DNA of 64,000 nt from Altererythrobacter ishigakiensis (GTDB lineage: Bacteria; Pseudomonadota; Alphaproteobacteria; Sphingomonadales; Sphingomonadaceae). The translations under genes were made by a program, and so were the position numbers. Shown piece by piece: positions 44,387 to 57,199 of the stretch. Position 1 is the first letter of the stretch, and each line of letters opens with the position of its first letter. The notes under the pieces are model-generated. The model made no database searches. It saw nothing but the letters and a program-made list of their open reading frames with translations, and had not been told where the DNA came from. The stretch is taken from the NCBI RefSeq assembly GCF_001663155.1, contig NZ_CP015963.1, positions 1,202,001 to 1,266,000 of the forward strand. Reading direction: 5' to 3'.

Positions 44387-45316
44387 TTATCCACGCGCGC
44401 TGGAAGGGCCCGTGCCCGTAACTTTCTGCATTGCCTTGAGAATGTTTGCGCTCTGCTCGCTGCCGCTCTGAGGCGCGACGAGGTTCGAAAAGTCGCTGAT
44501 CTTGTCCCAATTTGCTGCGAAGCCTTCAACCGTGCGGTCTTCGTCCTTGAGCCAAACAGCGTCATTCATCACAGTCCAGCTGCTGTGGAAGCCGCCAGCG
44601 CCAGCGCCGACGATTGCATTGGTGGGCGAATCTTCGCTCACCAGGAAGAGCGCGGCAGGAACGACATTCTTCGGATCGAACAGTTTGAAGGCTTCTTCAG
44701 GGAACAAGTCTTCTGTCATGCGTGTGCCGGCCACCGGTGACAACGTGTTGACGCGGATGTTGTATTTCGCGCCTTCAAGCTGAAGTGTCTTGGTGAGACC
44801 CGCAAGGCCGAGTTTCGCTGCCCCGTAATTGGCCTGACCGAAATTGCCGAACAGACCGGTTGACGATGCAGTCATCAGGATGCGGCCGTAAGCTTGCTCA
44901 CGGAAAGTTTCCCAACATGCCTTGGTGACGAAAGCCGAACCGGTAAGGTGCACCTTCAAGACAAATTCGAAATCTTCGGGGCTCATTTTGGCGAACGTTT
45001 TGTCACGCAGCACGCCCGCATTGTTGATCAGCACATGCACGCCGCCCCACTTCTGCTTGGCGTCAGCGACCATCTTTTCCATCTGATCGTATTCGGTGAC
45101 CGAGCCACCGTTCGACATGGCTTCGCCGCCCATGGCTTCGATCTCCTCGACCACCTTCAGCGCCATGTCCGAATGACCTGTGCCGTCGCGTGCGCCGCCG
45201 AGGTCGTTGACTATGACCTTCGCACCGCGGCGTGCGAGTTCGAGCGCATATTCACGGCCCAATCCGCCGCCTGCGCCCGTGACGATGGCTACCTTGTCCT
45301 TGAAGTCGATGCTCAT
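44387..45316 (-). CDS. SDR, MFE-2-like 3-hydroxyacyl-CoA dehydrogenase
   Basis: A 309-residue SDR close to the dehydrogenase domain of peroxisomal multifunctional enzyme type 2. Seen: VAIVTGAGGGLGREYALELA with the cofactor glycines, NDLGGARDGTG which is characteristic of MFE-2, NNAGVLRDKTF, catalytic Ser in TASSTGLFGNFGQ, and YGAAK. Expected role is (R)-3-hydroxyacyl-CoA oxidation in fatty-acid, bile-acid or branched-lipid breakdown. The extra C-terminal 50 residues beyond a minimal SDR fit this group. No other beta-oxidation gene is adjacent. Confidence 0.9.
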   Translation of the reverse strand: MSIDFKDKVAIVTGAGGGLGREYALELARRGAKVIVNDLGGARDGTGHSDMALKVVEEIEAMGGEAMSNGGSVTEYDQMEKMVADAKQKWGGVHVLINNAGVLRDKTFAKMSPEDFEFVLKVHLTGSAFVTKACWETFREQAYGRILMTASSTGLFGNFGQANYGAAKLGLAGLTKTLQLEGAKYNIRVNTLSPVAGTRMTEDLFPEEAFKLFDPKNVVPAALFLVSEDSPTNAIVGAGAGGFHSSWTVMNDAVWLKDEDRTVEGFAANWDKISDFSNLVAPQSGSEQSANILKAMQKVTGTGPSSARG

Positions 45317-45450
45317 GGGGGTTCTCTCCTGCTTGTCAGGCCGTCTGTGGCCTTCCGTTTACGTAATGTGCCGACTGCGTGGCACTTTCTTTGCTGCGTT
45401 GCAACAGGCGCGTTGCATGGCCGCTATGCCGTAACGGCAATGCTTTACGC

Positions 45451-46134
45451 CTAAAGTGACTCCAGAGCCGGAATCAGTGCATCGAGCGAATCAATCACAG
45501 CATTGGCACCCAACTCCTGTGGGTCGCGATCGCAATACCCGTACGCGGCACCAATAACCGGCACGCCGGCGCCTCGTGCTGCTTTTACATCATATGTCGA
45601 GTCGCCAACAAACACGAACCTAGCGGCTTCGCAGCGTTTCTGCGCTTCGATGACTGGGTCGGGTGCGGGTTTGGCAAGAAACCTTCCGTCTTCGCCGCGG
45701 CCCATCGAATCCCCGCCGATGATCGCCACGAAATGGTGTGCCAAGCCGATTTCAGTCAGAATCTTGGTCGCAAATTCTTCAAATTTGTTGGTCACCACCG
45801 CCATTCTGACGCCGCGCATGGTAAGCTCGTCCAGAACACGCTCTGCATGCGGATATGGTGCCGTGTAGACTGCATTATGCTCGGCGTAATAACACAGCAT
45901 TTCCTTATAGAGCGCACGGAAGTCGTCTTCTGGCATCCCGCCTTGCTCTTCGACAGCCTTGGCCAGCATTATCTTCGCACCGCCGCCGATCAGGTCTTTC
46001 GAACTATCTACGGGAACGGGCTTGAGCCCGCCAAGCTTAAGCGCGTGGTTCACCGCTGCGCCGAGATCGCGAAACGTATCGAGCAGCGTGCCATCGAGAT
46101 CAAAGCCTACGCCATCAAAAGGAAAATCAGTCAT
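45451..46134 (-). CDS. gph: Phosphoglycolate phosphatase
   Basis: HAD-superfamily phosphatase of 227 residues that removes phosphate from 2-phosphoglycolate made during DNA repair. Motif I is FDLDGTLLDT near residues 10-19, motif II VVTNK near 115, and the last motif FVGDSTYDVKAA near 165. The ATG at 46134 is chosen because motif I is then at the usual distance. It is divergent from glmU with 59 bp between starts. Confidence 0.93.
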   Translation of the reverse strand: MTDFPFDGVGFDLDGTLLDTFRDLGAAVNHALKLGGLKPVPVDSSKDLIGGGAKIMLAKAVEEQGGMPEDDFRALYKEMLCYYAEHNAVYTAPYPHAERVLDELTMRGVRMAVVTNKFEEFATKILTEIGLAHHFVAIIGGDSMGRGEDGRFLAKPAPDPVIEAQKRCEAARFVFVGDSTYDVKAARGAGVPVIGAAYGYCDRDPQELGANAVIDSLDALIPALESL

Positions 46135-46193
46135 GCACCGCGCCGTGGAGGATGGTTCTTCAAACCGCAAGCGTTTGGTGCCATATCGCCCAC

Positions 46194-47549
46194 ATGAGAG
46201 ATATAGCAGCTATCGTTCTTGCCGCGGGCAAGGGTACTCGGATGAAATCTGACCTGCACAAGGTCCTGCACCCTATTGCGGGGCAGCCGATGCTCGATCA
46301 TCTGCTCGGCTCGCTTCAAGAACTGGCGCCTGCCCACACAGTCGTGGTGGTGGGCGACAAGGCCGAACAGATAGAAGCCGCCTTGAAAGAACGTGCCGTA
46401 ACGGTGAAGCAAGAGCCGCAACTGGGCACTGGCCATGCGGTCCAGCAAGCGGAAGTTGCGCTGGAAGGGTTCAGCGGCGACGTGTTGGTGTTGTATGGCG
46501 ATGTGCCTTTCGTGCGGCCGGGCACTATGCGGGCAATGCTCGAGCGTTTGCATGCCAATGATGGCCCGGCTTCAGTGGTTCTGGGTTTCGAACCGAGTGA
46601 CCCCGGGCATTATGGCCGCGTGATTGCGGATGAGGCCGGCAGCATTAGCAAGATGGTGGAGTTCAAGGACGCAAACGAAGCTGAACGTACTTGCCGCCTG
46701 TGCAATTCCGGGCTGCTTGCGGCCCGAAGTGAGGACCTGTTCGGTTTGCTTGCACGAGTCAAAAATGAGAATGCGCAAGGCGAGTACTACCTGCCTGATA
46801 TCGTCAATATCGTGATCGCAGACGGGCGGACCTGCGCGGTGGTGGTATGCGATGATCCGGAAGAAGTAACCGGGATCAACAGCCGCGGCGAATTGGCAGC
46901 TGCCGAAGCTGCGTGGCAGGCTGCGCGGCGCGAAGCAGCGATGACCGCCGGAGTTACGCTAATCGCCCCTGAAACCGTCTTCTTCAGCCATGACACGCAG
47001 CTGGGCCGAGATGTCACGGTCGAACCGAATGTCGTTTTCGGCCCCGGAGTTTCCGTCGCGGATGGAGCGTGGATCAAGGGCTTCAGCCATATCGAAGGCG
47101 CCAAGATAGGGGAGGGCGCGCAAGTCGGTCCCTTTGCCCGGCTGCGTCCAGGAGCCGTGCTGGAAGAGAATGCCTTTGTTGGCAACTTCGTGGAAATGAA
47201 GAAGGCAACGCTTGGCCCAGGAGCCAAGGCTAGCCATCTCACCTATCTAGGCGATGCAACAGTGGGCGAAGGTGCCAATATCGGCGCGGGAACCATCACC
47301 TGCAATTATGACGGCTATTTCAAGTACAAGACCGAAATCGGGCCACGCGCTTTTATCGGTTCGAACAGCTCGCTGATCGCGCCGGTCAAGATTGGCGCGG
47401 ACGCGATTGTGGCAGCGGGCAGCGCCGTCAGCCGCGATGTCAGTGAAGGCGATTTGCGCATGGTGCGTGGCGAGCAGATCGTCAAACCTGGCTGGGCAGA
47501 TCGCTTTCACGACGCAATGAAGAAGAAGAAAGCGGCGAAGAAGGGATAA
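46194..47549 (+). CDS. glmU: Bifunctional GlcNAc-1-P uridyltransferase/GlcN-1-P acetyltransferase GlmU
   Basis: Makes UDP-N-acetylglucosamine for peptidoglycan and LPS. The 451-residue product has the pyrophosphorylase signature AIVLAAGKGTRMKS near residues 4-17, YGDVPF near 100, and a C-terminal left-handed beta-helix (FGPGVSVADGAWIKGFSHIE, VGEGANIGAGTITCNYDG) with the acetyltransferase site. The ATG at 46194 matches the family start. It ends in a Lys-rich tail and precedes the small HNH gene by 6 bp. Confidence 0.96.
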   Translation: MRDIAAIVLAAGKGTRMKSDLHKVLHPIAGQPMLDHLLGSLQELAPAHTVVVVGDKAEQIEAALKERAVTVKQEPQLGTGHAVQQAEVALEGFSGDVLVLYGDVPFVRPGTMRAMLERLHANDGPASVVLGFEPSDPGHYGRVIADEAGSISKMVEFKDANEAERTCRLCNSGLLAARSEDLFGLLARVKNENAQGEYYLPDIVNIVIADGRTCAVVVCDDPEEVTGINSRGELAAAEAAWQAARREAAMTAGVTLIAPETVFFSHDTQLGRDVTVEPNVVFGPGVSVADGAWIKGFSHIEGAKIGEGAQVGPFARLRPGAVLEENAFVGNFVEMKKATLGPGAKASHLTYLGDATVGEGANIGAGTITCNYDGYFKYKTEIGPRAFIGSNSSLIAPVKIGADAIVAAGSAVSRDVSEGDLRMVRGEQIVKPGWADRFHDAMKKKKAAKKG

Positions 47550-47555
47550 GCGGAA

Positions 47556-47831
47556 GTGAGCGAGACCTCTGATCTCGCTTGCTGGCTATGCGAGCGGCCG
47601 CTGGAAACGCGTATCCAGTGGCACCATCCCATACCCAAGTCGAAGAAGGGACGCGAAACGGTGCCGATCCATCCGATTTGTCACAAGGCGATCCATGCAA
47701 ACTTCACCAATGCCGAGCTTGCAAGAATGGGCGCAGATCTGGGGGTGATCCGCGCCCATCCGGAGATTGCCAAGTTCATAAGGTGGATCAGTTCCAAGCC
47801 GCCTGACTTTCACGCGCCGACCAGGAAATAG
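47556..47831 (+). CDS. Small HNH-like zinc protein
   Basis: A 91-residue protein with an HNH-nuclease-like metal site: Cys9/Cys12, then WHHPIPKSKKG (His23/His24), then HPICHKAIH (Cys42, His43, His47). This is a compact beta-beta-alpha metal fold, possibly a nuclease, possibly only a zinc structure. The start is a GTG 6 bp after glmU, with only a weak ribosome site, so translation may be coupled to glmU. Its cellular role is unknown. Confidence 0.78.
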   Translation: MSETSDLACWLCERPLETRIQWHHPIPKSKKGRETVPIHPICHKAIHANFTNAELARMGADLGVIRAHPEIAKFIRWISSKPPDFHAPTRK

Positions 47832-47867
47832 CGCGCTGCGTCAGGCGGCCAGCGTGACGATCCGTAC

Positions 47868-48158
47868 TCAAGCCTGTTCGAGCTCTCCGCCTCTGGAGAG
47901 TTCGCGATTTCGCAGCTCAAGCGGCTGCTTTGGCTCGACTTTGCGTGAATGGCGGGCATCCACCTGCTCTTCCCACTGGCGAAACTCGCTATGGCTGAGC
48001 AGATAGCGCCAACGCGCTTCGTCAAAGCTAATCAGCTTGTCACGCACCGCGCGGACCACTTCTTCTTTTCGGGCCTGAGACCAGTGAATATCATGCGATT
48101 CAGGTAATCCCGCGCGTTTGATTGCGTCGTTTACATTTTCGTGCGGGGCATAAGCCAT
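47868..48158 (-). CDS. DUF1153 protein (SciP-like)
   Basis: A 96-residue helix-turn-helix-like protein with HWSQARKEEVVRAVRDKLISFDEARWRYLLSHSEFRQWE, the core of DUF1153. In Caulobacter the DUF1153 member SciP binds CtrA at promoters and blocks activation. This copy has a different N-terminus and an acidic-basic C-terminal tail, so it may be a paralogue and not the true cell-cycle inhibitor. GGAGAA seven bases before the ATG at 48158 rejects the eight-codon extension. It is divergent from the SOUL gene across 223 bp with no other feature seen. Confidence 0.83.
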   Translation of the reverse strand: MAYAPHENVNDAIKRAGLPESHDIHWSQARKEEVVRAVRDKLISFDEARWRYLLSHSEFRQWEEQVDARHSRKVEPKQPLELRNRELSRGGELEQA

Positions 48159-48381
48159 CAACTTTCTCCAACATTCAATCATACCCCCCTGCGAAGAGAA
48201 AATTGGCGGCGAGACTTAATTTCGCCTTTCTAAACATGGTTGATTTTGGGCTCAGCCTATCGCCTGTGCCAGCGGTGCGATGAACCGCATCAGGTTACCC
48301 AGGTTAGCTTACGCAGTGATGCTTCTTGGGAACCACAACTGCCCGCAAACGCTGATTGGCAAAGCGAACAGGGATTTCGAA

Positions 48382-49038
48382 ATGCGGAAGACAAAGCTGG
48401 GTCTTGGCCTTTGGGCGGCAGCTGCGATGAGCGCGCTCAGTGCGCCAAGCCTTGCAGAGGATGCGGACGAGCAGCCGACATATCAGACTGAAATGGAAGA
48501 AGGCCGCTTCGAGGTCCGCACCTACGATCCGATGCTGGTCGCTGAAGTTACCCATCGTGGCGCGCGCAGCCGCGCTCTGAATGCCGGGTTCCGGCGTTTG
48601 GCTGCTTATATCTTCGCGCAAGAACGGCCTGGCCGCGATCAGAGCGATACACAGAGCGAGCCGATTACGATGACATCGCCGGTTATTGTTGATGAGGCTG
48701 AAGAGATCGCGATGACATCACCTGTGATGCAAGACCCCGGTCGAGAGGGCGCCTGGCGCACACGTTTCGTGATGCCGCGCAAATACACGCTCGAAACATT
48801 GCCTAAAGCCGCGGAAGACATCACGCTGACCGAAGTTGCAGCCCGCCGCATGGCGGTGATCCGGTTTGCGGGTTATGGCAGCAATCGCAACTTGGCAGTT
48901 GCCGAAGAAGCATTGCGCGACTGGATGGCGGAACAAGGGCTCGAACCTATCGGAGCGCCCGAATATGCCTTTTATGACAGCCCGATGGTTCCACCTCAGT
49001 ATCGCCGCAACGAAGTGCTCATTCCTGTTGCCGAGTAA
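48382..49038 (+). CDS. Exported SOUL-family haem-binding protein
   Basis: A 218-residue SOUL/HBP-family protein with a signal peptide (cleavage near SLA-ED, about residue 24). Conserved parts are FEVRTYDPMLVAEV, the repeated ITMTSPVI and IAMTSPVM strands, RFVMPRKYTLETLP, and EALRDWMAEQGLEP. Relatives bind haem or other tetrapyrroles. The ATG at 48382, with AGGGA upstream, directly precedes the signal peptide, so the 34-codon extension is dropped. A bidirectional terminator follows. Confidence 0.87.
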   Translation: MRKTKLGLGLWAAAAMSALSAPSLAEDADEQPTYQTEMEEGRFEVRTYDPMLVAEVTHRGARSRALNAGFRRLAAYIFAQERPGRDQSDTQSEPITMTSPVIVDEAEEIAMTSPVMQDPGREGAWRTRFVMPRKYTLETLPKAAEDITLTEVAARRMAVIRFAGYGSNRNLAVAEEALRDWMAEQGLEPIGAPEYAFYDSPMVPPQYRRNEVLIPVAE

Positions 49039-49050
49039 GCCTGAAACGAA

Positions 49051-49076
49051 AAGGGCGACCCGAACAGGCCGCCCTT
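49051..49076. terminator. Bidirectional terminator between SOUL and S9 genes
   Basis: AAGGGCG, 12-base loop, CGCCCTT. On the minus strand it is followed by TTCGTTTC and lies 20 bp after the peptidase stop; on the plus strand by AATCATTTGG. Confidence 0.8.
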
Positions 49077-49096
49077 AATCATTTGGTTTTATTCGC

Positions 49097-51262
49097 TTAT
49101 TCGCCTTCGTTGCTGTCCATCAGTTGTTGCATCAGGTAAACGAACTGCAGCGCCTGAAGCTTTGCCCGTTGCTCATTGTCGACGCCGCCTGAATGGCCGC
49201 CGGTCATATCTTCATAGTACCAGTAGGGCTGACCCAGCTCTTTGAGCTTTGCCGCGCCCTTGCGCGCGTGGGCGGGGTGTGTGCGGTCATCCGCGGTTGA
49301 TGCCCATAGGAATGGAGTGGGATAGTCCACGCCTTCCACGATTTTCTGATAGGGAGAATACCCTTCGATCCATTCGCGCTGCTCTGGAATTCGCGGATCG
49401 CCATATTCGCCGATCCACGAGGCTCCGCGCCCGATCAGGTGATAGCGGAGCATGTCGAACAGAGGGATCTGTACGATAGCGCCGCCAAACAGGTCGGGGC
49501 GCTGTGTGAAAGCCGTGCCGACCAGCAATCCACCTTGGCTGCCGCCCTGAATGCCGAGATGCTGGGGTGAGGTGAAACCCTTGTCGACCAGATCCTGACC
49601 CACCGCGATAAAGTCATCCCAGGTGCGTTGCTTGTTCTCGCGGATCGCGGTTTGGTGCCAGCCGGGACCGAATTCACCGCCCCCGCGCAGGTTTGCGAGT
49701 ACATATGCCCCGCCATTCTCAAGCCACAGCTTGCCTGTCGTACCGAGATAGCCGGGCAGGCGGGGAACCTGGAACCCGCCATAGCCAGTCATCAGCGTCG
49801 CGGTGGTACCGTCCATCTCCATACCTTCAGGCTTGACGATGAAATACGGAATCTTGGTCCCGTCTGCGCTGGTCGCCTCGTGTTGCTCCACTTCCATGCC
49901 TGTCTTGTCAAAACGGCTGGGCGATTGCTTTAGCGGAGCGGGAGTGCCGCCATCCGAATAATAGAGCGTGGTCGGGTTGAGGAAATCAGTGACGGTGAAC
50001 ATGATCTGGTCCGTCTCGGAAGAAGACGCTGCAATACCGACGGTTGCGTTGCCGGGAAGATCAACCTCTTTGCTGGTCCACTCACCGCCCTCAAAATCAA
50101 ACTGGACTACCTTGCCAACGACATTGTCGAGCATGCCCACGAACAGTGAATTCCCAGTGATGGCTCCGCCACGCCTGGTCTGGCGTTCTTCGGGCGCCCA
50201 TACCAACGTCTTCGAGGCACCATTCGGGTCGGCTTTCCACTCTTCAAGATCCATCGCGACGAGGCTATCCGCCGGGAAGGTCTCACCGCGGACTTCCCAG
50301 TCAACATCGGTCGAGTAGAGGATTTGACCATCAACGATGCCGTAGGGTGAGGCCTTCAACGGAATATCGAGGGGGAGCCATTCACCGTCCTTCTCGGTGT
50401 AATATTCGGTCTCGTGGAAGCTGACCGAGCGATAGGCGAGGCGGGCGTGTACCGTCGCTTCGTTATCGCGCAGCAGGTAAGCTCCTGATGACACGTCAGT
50501 GCGTTCGCCGCGGAAGATCTCTTCTGCCTCGTCGATCGACGTCCCACGCGCCCAGATGCGTGTGGTGAAAGGGTACTCGCTTTCGGTTTGCAGTTCTTCG
50601 CTGAAATTGCGCGATACCAGCATGGTGTCTTCATCGACCCATTGGATACCACCTTGGCTCTTTTGGTCGAGCACGAACCCGTCTTCGACAAATTCCTTCG
50701 TGGAAGTGTCAAACTCACGCAGGATGGTCGCGTCCTCACCGCCGTCAGACAGCGCGATCATACATTTATTGAGAGCAGGGGGCAGGCAGGTCGAGCCCTT
50801 GTATACCCACTCCTTGCCTTCTGCAGCGGCCAAAGCATCTACGTCCAGAACGGTTTCCCATTCGGGTTCGTCGGTCTGGTAGCTTTCAAGCGTAGTCCGG
50901 CGAAGCAGACCCTTCGGATTCTCTTTGTCCTGCCAGAAGTTGTACAGTCCGTCCGGGCGGAATGACACGTATGGTACGCGATCTTCGCTGTCATAAATCG
51001 CCAGCGCGGCGGACTTCAATGCTTCGAAGCGCGGGTCGGCTTCCATATGCGCCAATGTGCGTTCATTCTCTGCGCGGACCCATGCGAGCGCTTCTTCGCT
51101 GCGGGCTTCTTCCAGCCAGATATAGGGGTCCTGCTCAGGGCCGGGGATGCCATCATCGGCGACTTCAGGCTCGTGGTCCTTGTGGCCGTGGCCGTCTGCG
51201 ATTGCGGGGGTAGCGGTCATGGCAAGCACACCAGCCAGGGCGATTGTCGAAACAAGTTTCAA
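49097..51262 (-). CDS. Exported prolyl-oligopeptidase-family serine peptidase (S9)
   Basis: A 721-residue S9A-type enzyme cleaving short peptides, probably after proline, in the periplasm. A signal peptide (cleavage near AIA-DG) leads to a His/Asp-rich stretch (GHGHKDHEPE), a beta-propeller domain and a C-terminal alpha/beta-hydrolase with Ser in GGSQGG, Asp in ADDRTHP and His in GGHSGG. A TTG at 51262 is the start: AGGAGAGG is just upstream and the signal peptide follows at once, whereas the longer frame reads through the atp terminator. Confidence 0.9.
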   Translation of the reverse strand: MKLVSTIALAGVLAMTATPAIADGHGHKDHEPEVADDGIPGPEQDPYIWLEEARSEEALAWVRAENERTLAHMEADPRFEALKSAALAIYDSEDRVPYVSFRPDGLYNFWQDKENPKGLLRRTTLESYQTDEPEWETVLDVDALAAAEGKEWVYKGSTCLPPALNKCMIALSDGGEDATILREFDTSTKEFVEDGFVLDQKSQGGIQWVDEDTMLVSRNFSEELQTESEYPFTTRIWARGTSIDEAEEIFRGERTDVSSGAYLLRDNEATVHARLAYRSVSFHETEYYTEKDGEWLPLDIPLKASPYGIVDGQILYSTDVDWEVRGETFPADSLVAMDLEEWKADPNGASKTLVWAPEERQTRRGGAITGNSLFVGMLDNVVGKVVQFDFEGGEWTSKEVDLPGNATVGIAASSSETDQIMFTVTDFLNPTTLYYSDGGTPAPLKQSPSRFDKTGMEVEQHEATSADGTKIPYFIVKPEGMEMDGTTATLMTGYGGFQVPRLPGYLGTTGKLWLENGGAYVLANLRGGGEFGPGWHQTAIRENKQRTWDDFIAVGQDLVDKGFTSPQHLGIQGGSQGGLLVGTAFTQRPDLFGGAIVQIPLFDMLRYHLIGRGASWIGEYGDPRIPEQREWIEGYSPYQKIVEGVDYPTPFLWASTADDRTHPAHARKGAAKLKELGQPYWYYEDMTGGHSGGVDNEQRAKLQALQFVYLMQQLMDSNEGE

Positions 51263-51337
51263 ATGTCCTCTCCTTGGGGGATTCCGTTGATGGTTATGTG
51301 GCGGTTGCAGCGTCGAATGTGAAGGAGATTTCAACGA

Positions 51338-51364
51338 AAAAGGGCGACCGATCGGCCGCCCCTT
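51338..51364 (-). terminator. Terminator of the atp operon
   Basis: Read on the minus strand: AAGGGGCGGCCGATCGGTCGCCCTT followed by TTTCG, about 25 bp after the atpC stop. Confidence 0.83.
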
Positions 51365-51389
51365 CAAAATCCTTCAACGAAGCCTGAGA

Positions 51390-51647
51390 TCAAGCTTCGA
51401 CATGTTCCGCAAGGACAGTCAAACCATTCTCGCCCACTTCGGCAAAGCCGCCGCGTACTTCGATCTTCTCTGCCTCTGCGCCTTCCTTGGCAAAGACCTG
51501 AACCGCGCCGTCGCGGATTGTCGACATGAAAGGAGCGTGGCCTTCCAACACACCGAATTCGCCCTCGCTGCCTGGGACAACGACCATGTGGACGTCTTCC
51601 GAACGAACCAGCTTTTCCGGTGTTACAAGTTCAAAGTGCAGTGGCAT
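51390..51647 (-). CDS. atpC: ATP synthase F1 epsilon subunit, short form
   Basis: Central-stalk subunit of F1. The product is only 85 residues and holds just the N-terminal beta-sandwich ([43 protein letters not shown]); the C-terminal helical hairpin that inhibits ATP hydrolysis in other bacteria is absent. No frameshift is seen and the stop is clean, so this is a natural short form. Last gene of atpHAGDC, 20 bp after atpD. Confidence 0.93.
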   Translation of the reverse strand: MPLHFELVTPEKLVRSEDVHMVVVPGSEGEFGVLEGHAPFMSTIRDGAVQVFAKEGAEAEKIEVRGGFAEVGENGLTVLAEHVEA

Positions 51648-51667
51648 TTTCTGTTTCCTAGCCTGAC

Positions 51668-54018
<2,351 letters not shown>

Positions 54019-54046
54019 ATCGGCTCCCTTTGTCTCTCTCTAAGGC

Positions 54047-55588
<1,542 letters not shown>

Positions 55589-56143
55589 TTAGGCCTTCAT
55601 TGCCTGGGCGAGGGAATTCAAACGGGTGCGGATCGAGCCATCAATGCGCTGTGATCCGATGGTGACGACGAGGCCGCCCAGAAGATCCGGGTCAACACTC
55701 GAGTTAATCTTGACTGTCCGGCCCTGCCGAGCGGTCAGTTTATCTTTCAGCGCTGCGATCTGCTCATCGCTAAGAGCGTGCGCGCTGGTGACATCTGCTG
55801 TGACTTCGCCGCGTTGGGCCGCTGCGATCATCTGGAACGCGCGGATCATATCGCCGAGCGAAGACAGTCGGCGATTAGCGGCAAGAACACCGAGAAAATT
55901 CTTTGTCAGCTCACTTACACCCAGATGGTCAGCAACAGCTGCAATCGCACCGCCTTGTGCCGAACGGCTCAGTTCAGGGTTAGTGGTGACTGCCTGCAAC
56001 TCAGCCGATTCGGCGAGCGCATCGGACAGATTCTGAAGGTCAGTTTCGACGGCCGTCACGGTCCCGCCTTCAGAAGCGAGATCGAACAGTGCAGAAGCAT
56101 AACGCCCTGCTAGGCTGGCCTGTATACCGGCGGAAATATCCAC
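55589..56143 (-). CDS. atpH: ATP synthase F1 delta subunit
   Basis: Peripheral stalk subunit joining F1 to Fo, 184 residues from a GTG start. Seen: [13 protein letters not shown] at the N-terminus, [15 protein letters not shown] in the middle, and the C-terminal [21 protein letters not shown]. The GTG at 56143 has AGAGGA nine bases upstream; the 34-codon extension to an ATG is not family-like. The Fo genes are elsewhere, as usual in alphaproteobacteria. It heads the operon, and the 207 bp before it are shared with the divergent dioxygenase gene. Confidence 0.94.
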   Translation of the reverse strand: MDISAGIQASLAGRYASALFDLASEGGTVTAVETDLQNLSDALAESAELQAVTTNPELSRSAQGGAIAAVADHLGVSELTKNFLGVLAANRRLSSLGDMIRAFQMIAAAQRGEVTADVTSAHALSDEQIAALKDKLTARQGRTVKINSSVDPDLLGGLVVTIGSQRIDGSIRTRLNSLAQAMKA

Positions 56144-56350
56144 GCGCTGGATGTCCTCTTGGATCTGCGAGAATAACGATGCATCGCTTAAACCGTTCCG
56201 GGCACGTTTGGGGGCACCCCGGCAAAGCTGGCGCGCGCCTAGCACTGAGGATGCTGTGATGCAACCCGATTACAGGGGATTCTCTGGACTCATTTCGCAG
56301 CTTGGGTAAAATCAATGCGAGAGGCCGCCTAATTGGCCGGGAGAGGACAA

Positions 56351-57178
56351 ATGAAAATGACCCCTATGGCCCCCAAATGCGGGGTCGAGATAACGGGCGT
56401 TGAACTCGCAAATTGCAGCGATTCTGAAATGGATGCGATCAAGCAAGCCATTTATGAGCACGGTGTTGCCGTATTTCGTGATCAGGAGTTCACCCCGGAG
56501 GATCACATCCGTTTCGGTAAGCGTTGGGGCGGAATCGACATCAACAATTATTTCCCGCTTCAGGAAGAGTATGGCGAGATCGCCATCGTCAAGAAAGAAG
56601 CGAACGAGCAAACCAATATTGGCGGTGCGTGGCACACTGACCATTCCTATGACCAGATCCCGGCGATGGGCTCGGTACTGGTCGCCCGTGAGCTGCCCCC
56701 GAGTGGCGGCGATACCGAGTGGGCGCACATGGGTGCGGCCTATGATGCGCTGCCCGATGATCTGAAAGCGGAAATCGAAGGCCTGGAAGCGTTCCACACG
56801 GCAGACCACGTATATAAGGCCGATGGTCTTTATGCGCAGACCGATATGGGCAAGAATTTGCGCGGACAGGATTTGAAGACCGGTGCGGTCCACCCGGTGG
56901 TAATCCGACATCCTCATACAGGGCGCAGATTGCTATATGTGAACAGCGCTTTCACGATCCACTTTGTCGGACAGACGCGTGAGGAAAGCTTGCCGTTGCT
57001 GGAAAAGCTCTACGCCGCTGCGCTGACAGGCGACAATCAGTGCCGCTTGCAATGGAAGCCAGGAACGATTGCGATCTGGGACAATCGCACAACCTGGCAC
57101 AATGCAATCAATGACTATCAGGGTTATCGCCGTGAGATGCACCGTATCACGCTTAGCGGAGAAGCTTTGGCGGCTTAG
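56351..57178 (+). CDS. TauD/TfdA-family Fe(II)/2-oxoglutarate dioxygenase
   Basis: A 275-residue non-haem iron oxygenase. The iron-binding HxD is in WHTDHSYDQ near residue 97, the distal His in TTWHNAIND near 250, and the 2-oxoglutarate-binding Arg in RREMHRITL near 265. The substrate (taurine, an aryloxyacid, a carnitine precursor or another) cannot be told. The ATG at 56351 follows GGGAGAGGA. It stands alone; nothing nearby hints at sulfonate import. Confidence 0.9.
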   Translation: MKMTPMAPKCGVEITGVELANCSDSEMDAIKQAIYEHGVAVFRDQEFTPEDHIRFGKRWGGIDINNYFPLQEEYGEIAIVKKEANEQTNIGGAWHTDHSYDQIPAMGSVLVARELPPSGGDTEWAHMGAAYDALPDDLKAEIEGLEAFHTADHVYKADGLYAQTDMGKNLRGQDLKTGAVHPVVIRHPHTGRRLLYVNSAFTIHFVGQTREESLPLLEKLYAAALTGDNQCRLQWKPGTIAIWDNRTTWHNAINDYQGYRREMHRITLSGEALAA

Positions 57179-57199
57179 CCCTTCGCTTGATCAGGCCAG

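Noticed and set aside
48195..48240. CtrA-like TTAA elements between the DUF1153 and SOUL genes
   Set aside because: The spacing between TTAA-like elements is 10 bp, so it does not match the consensus.
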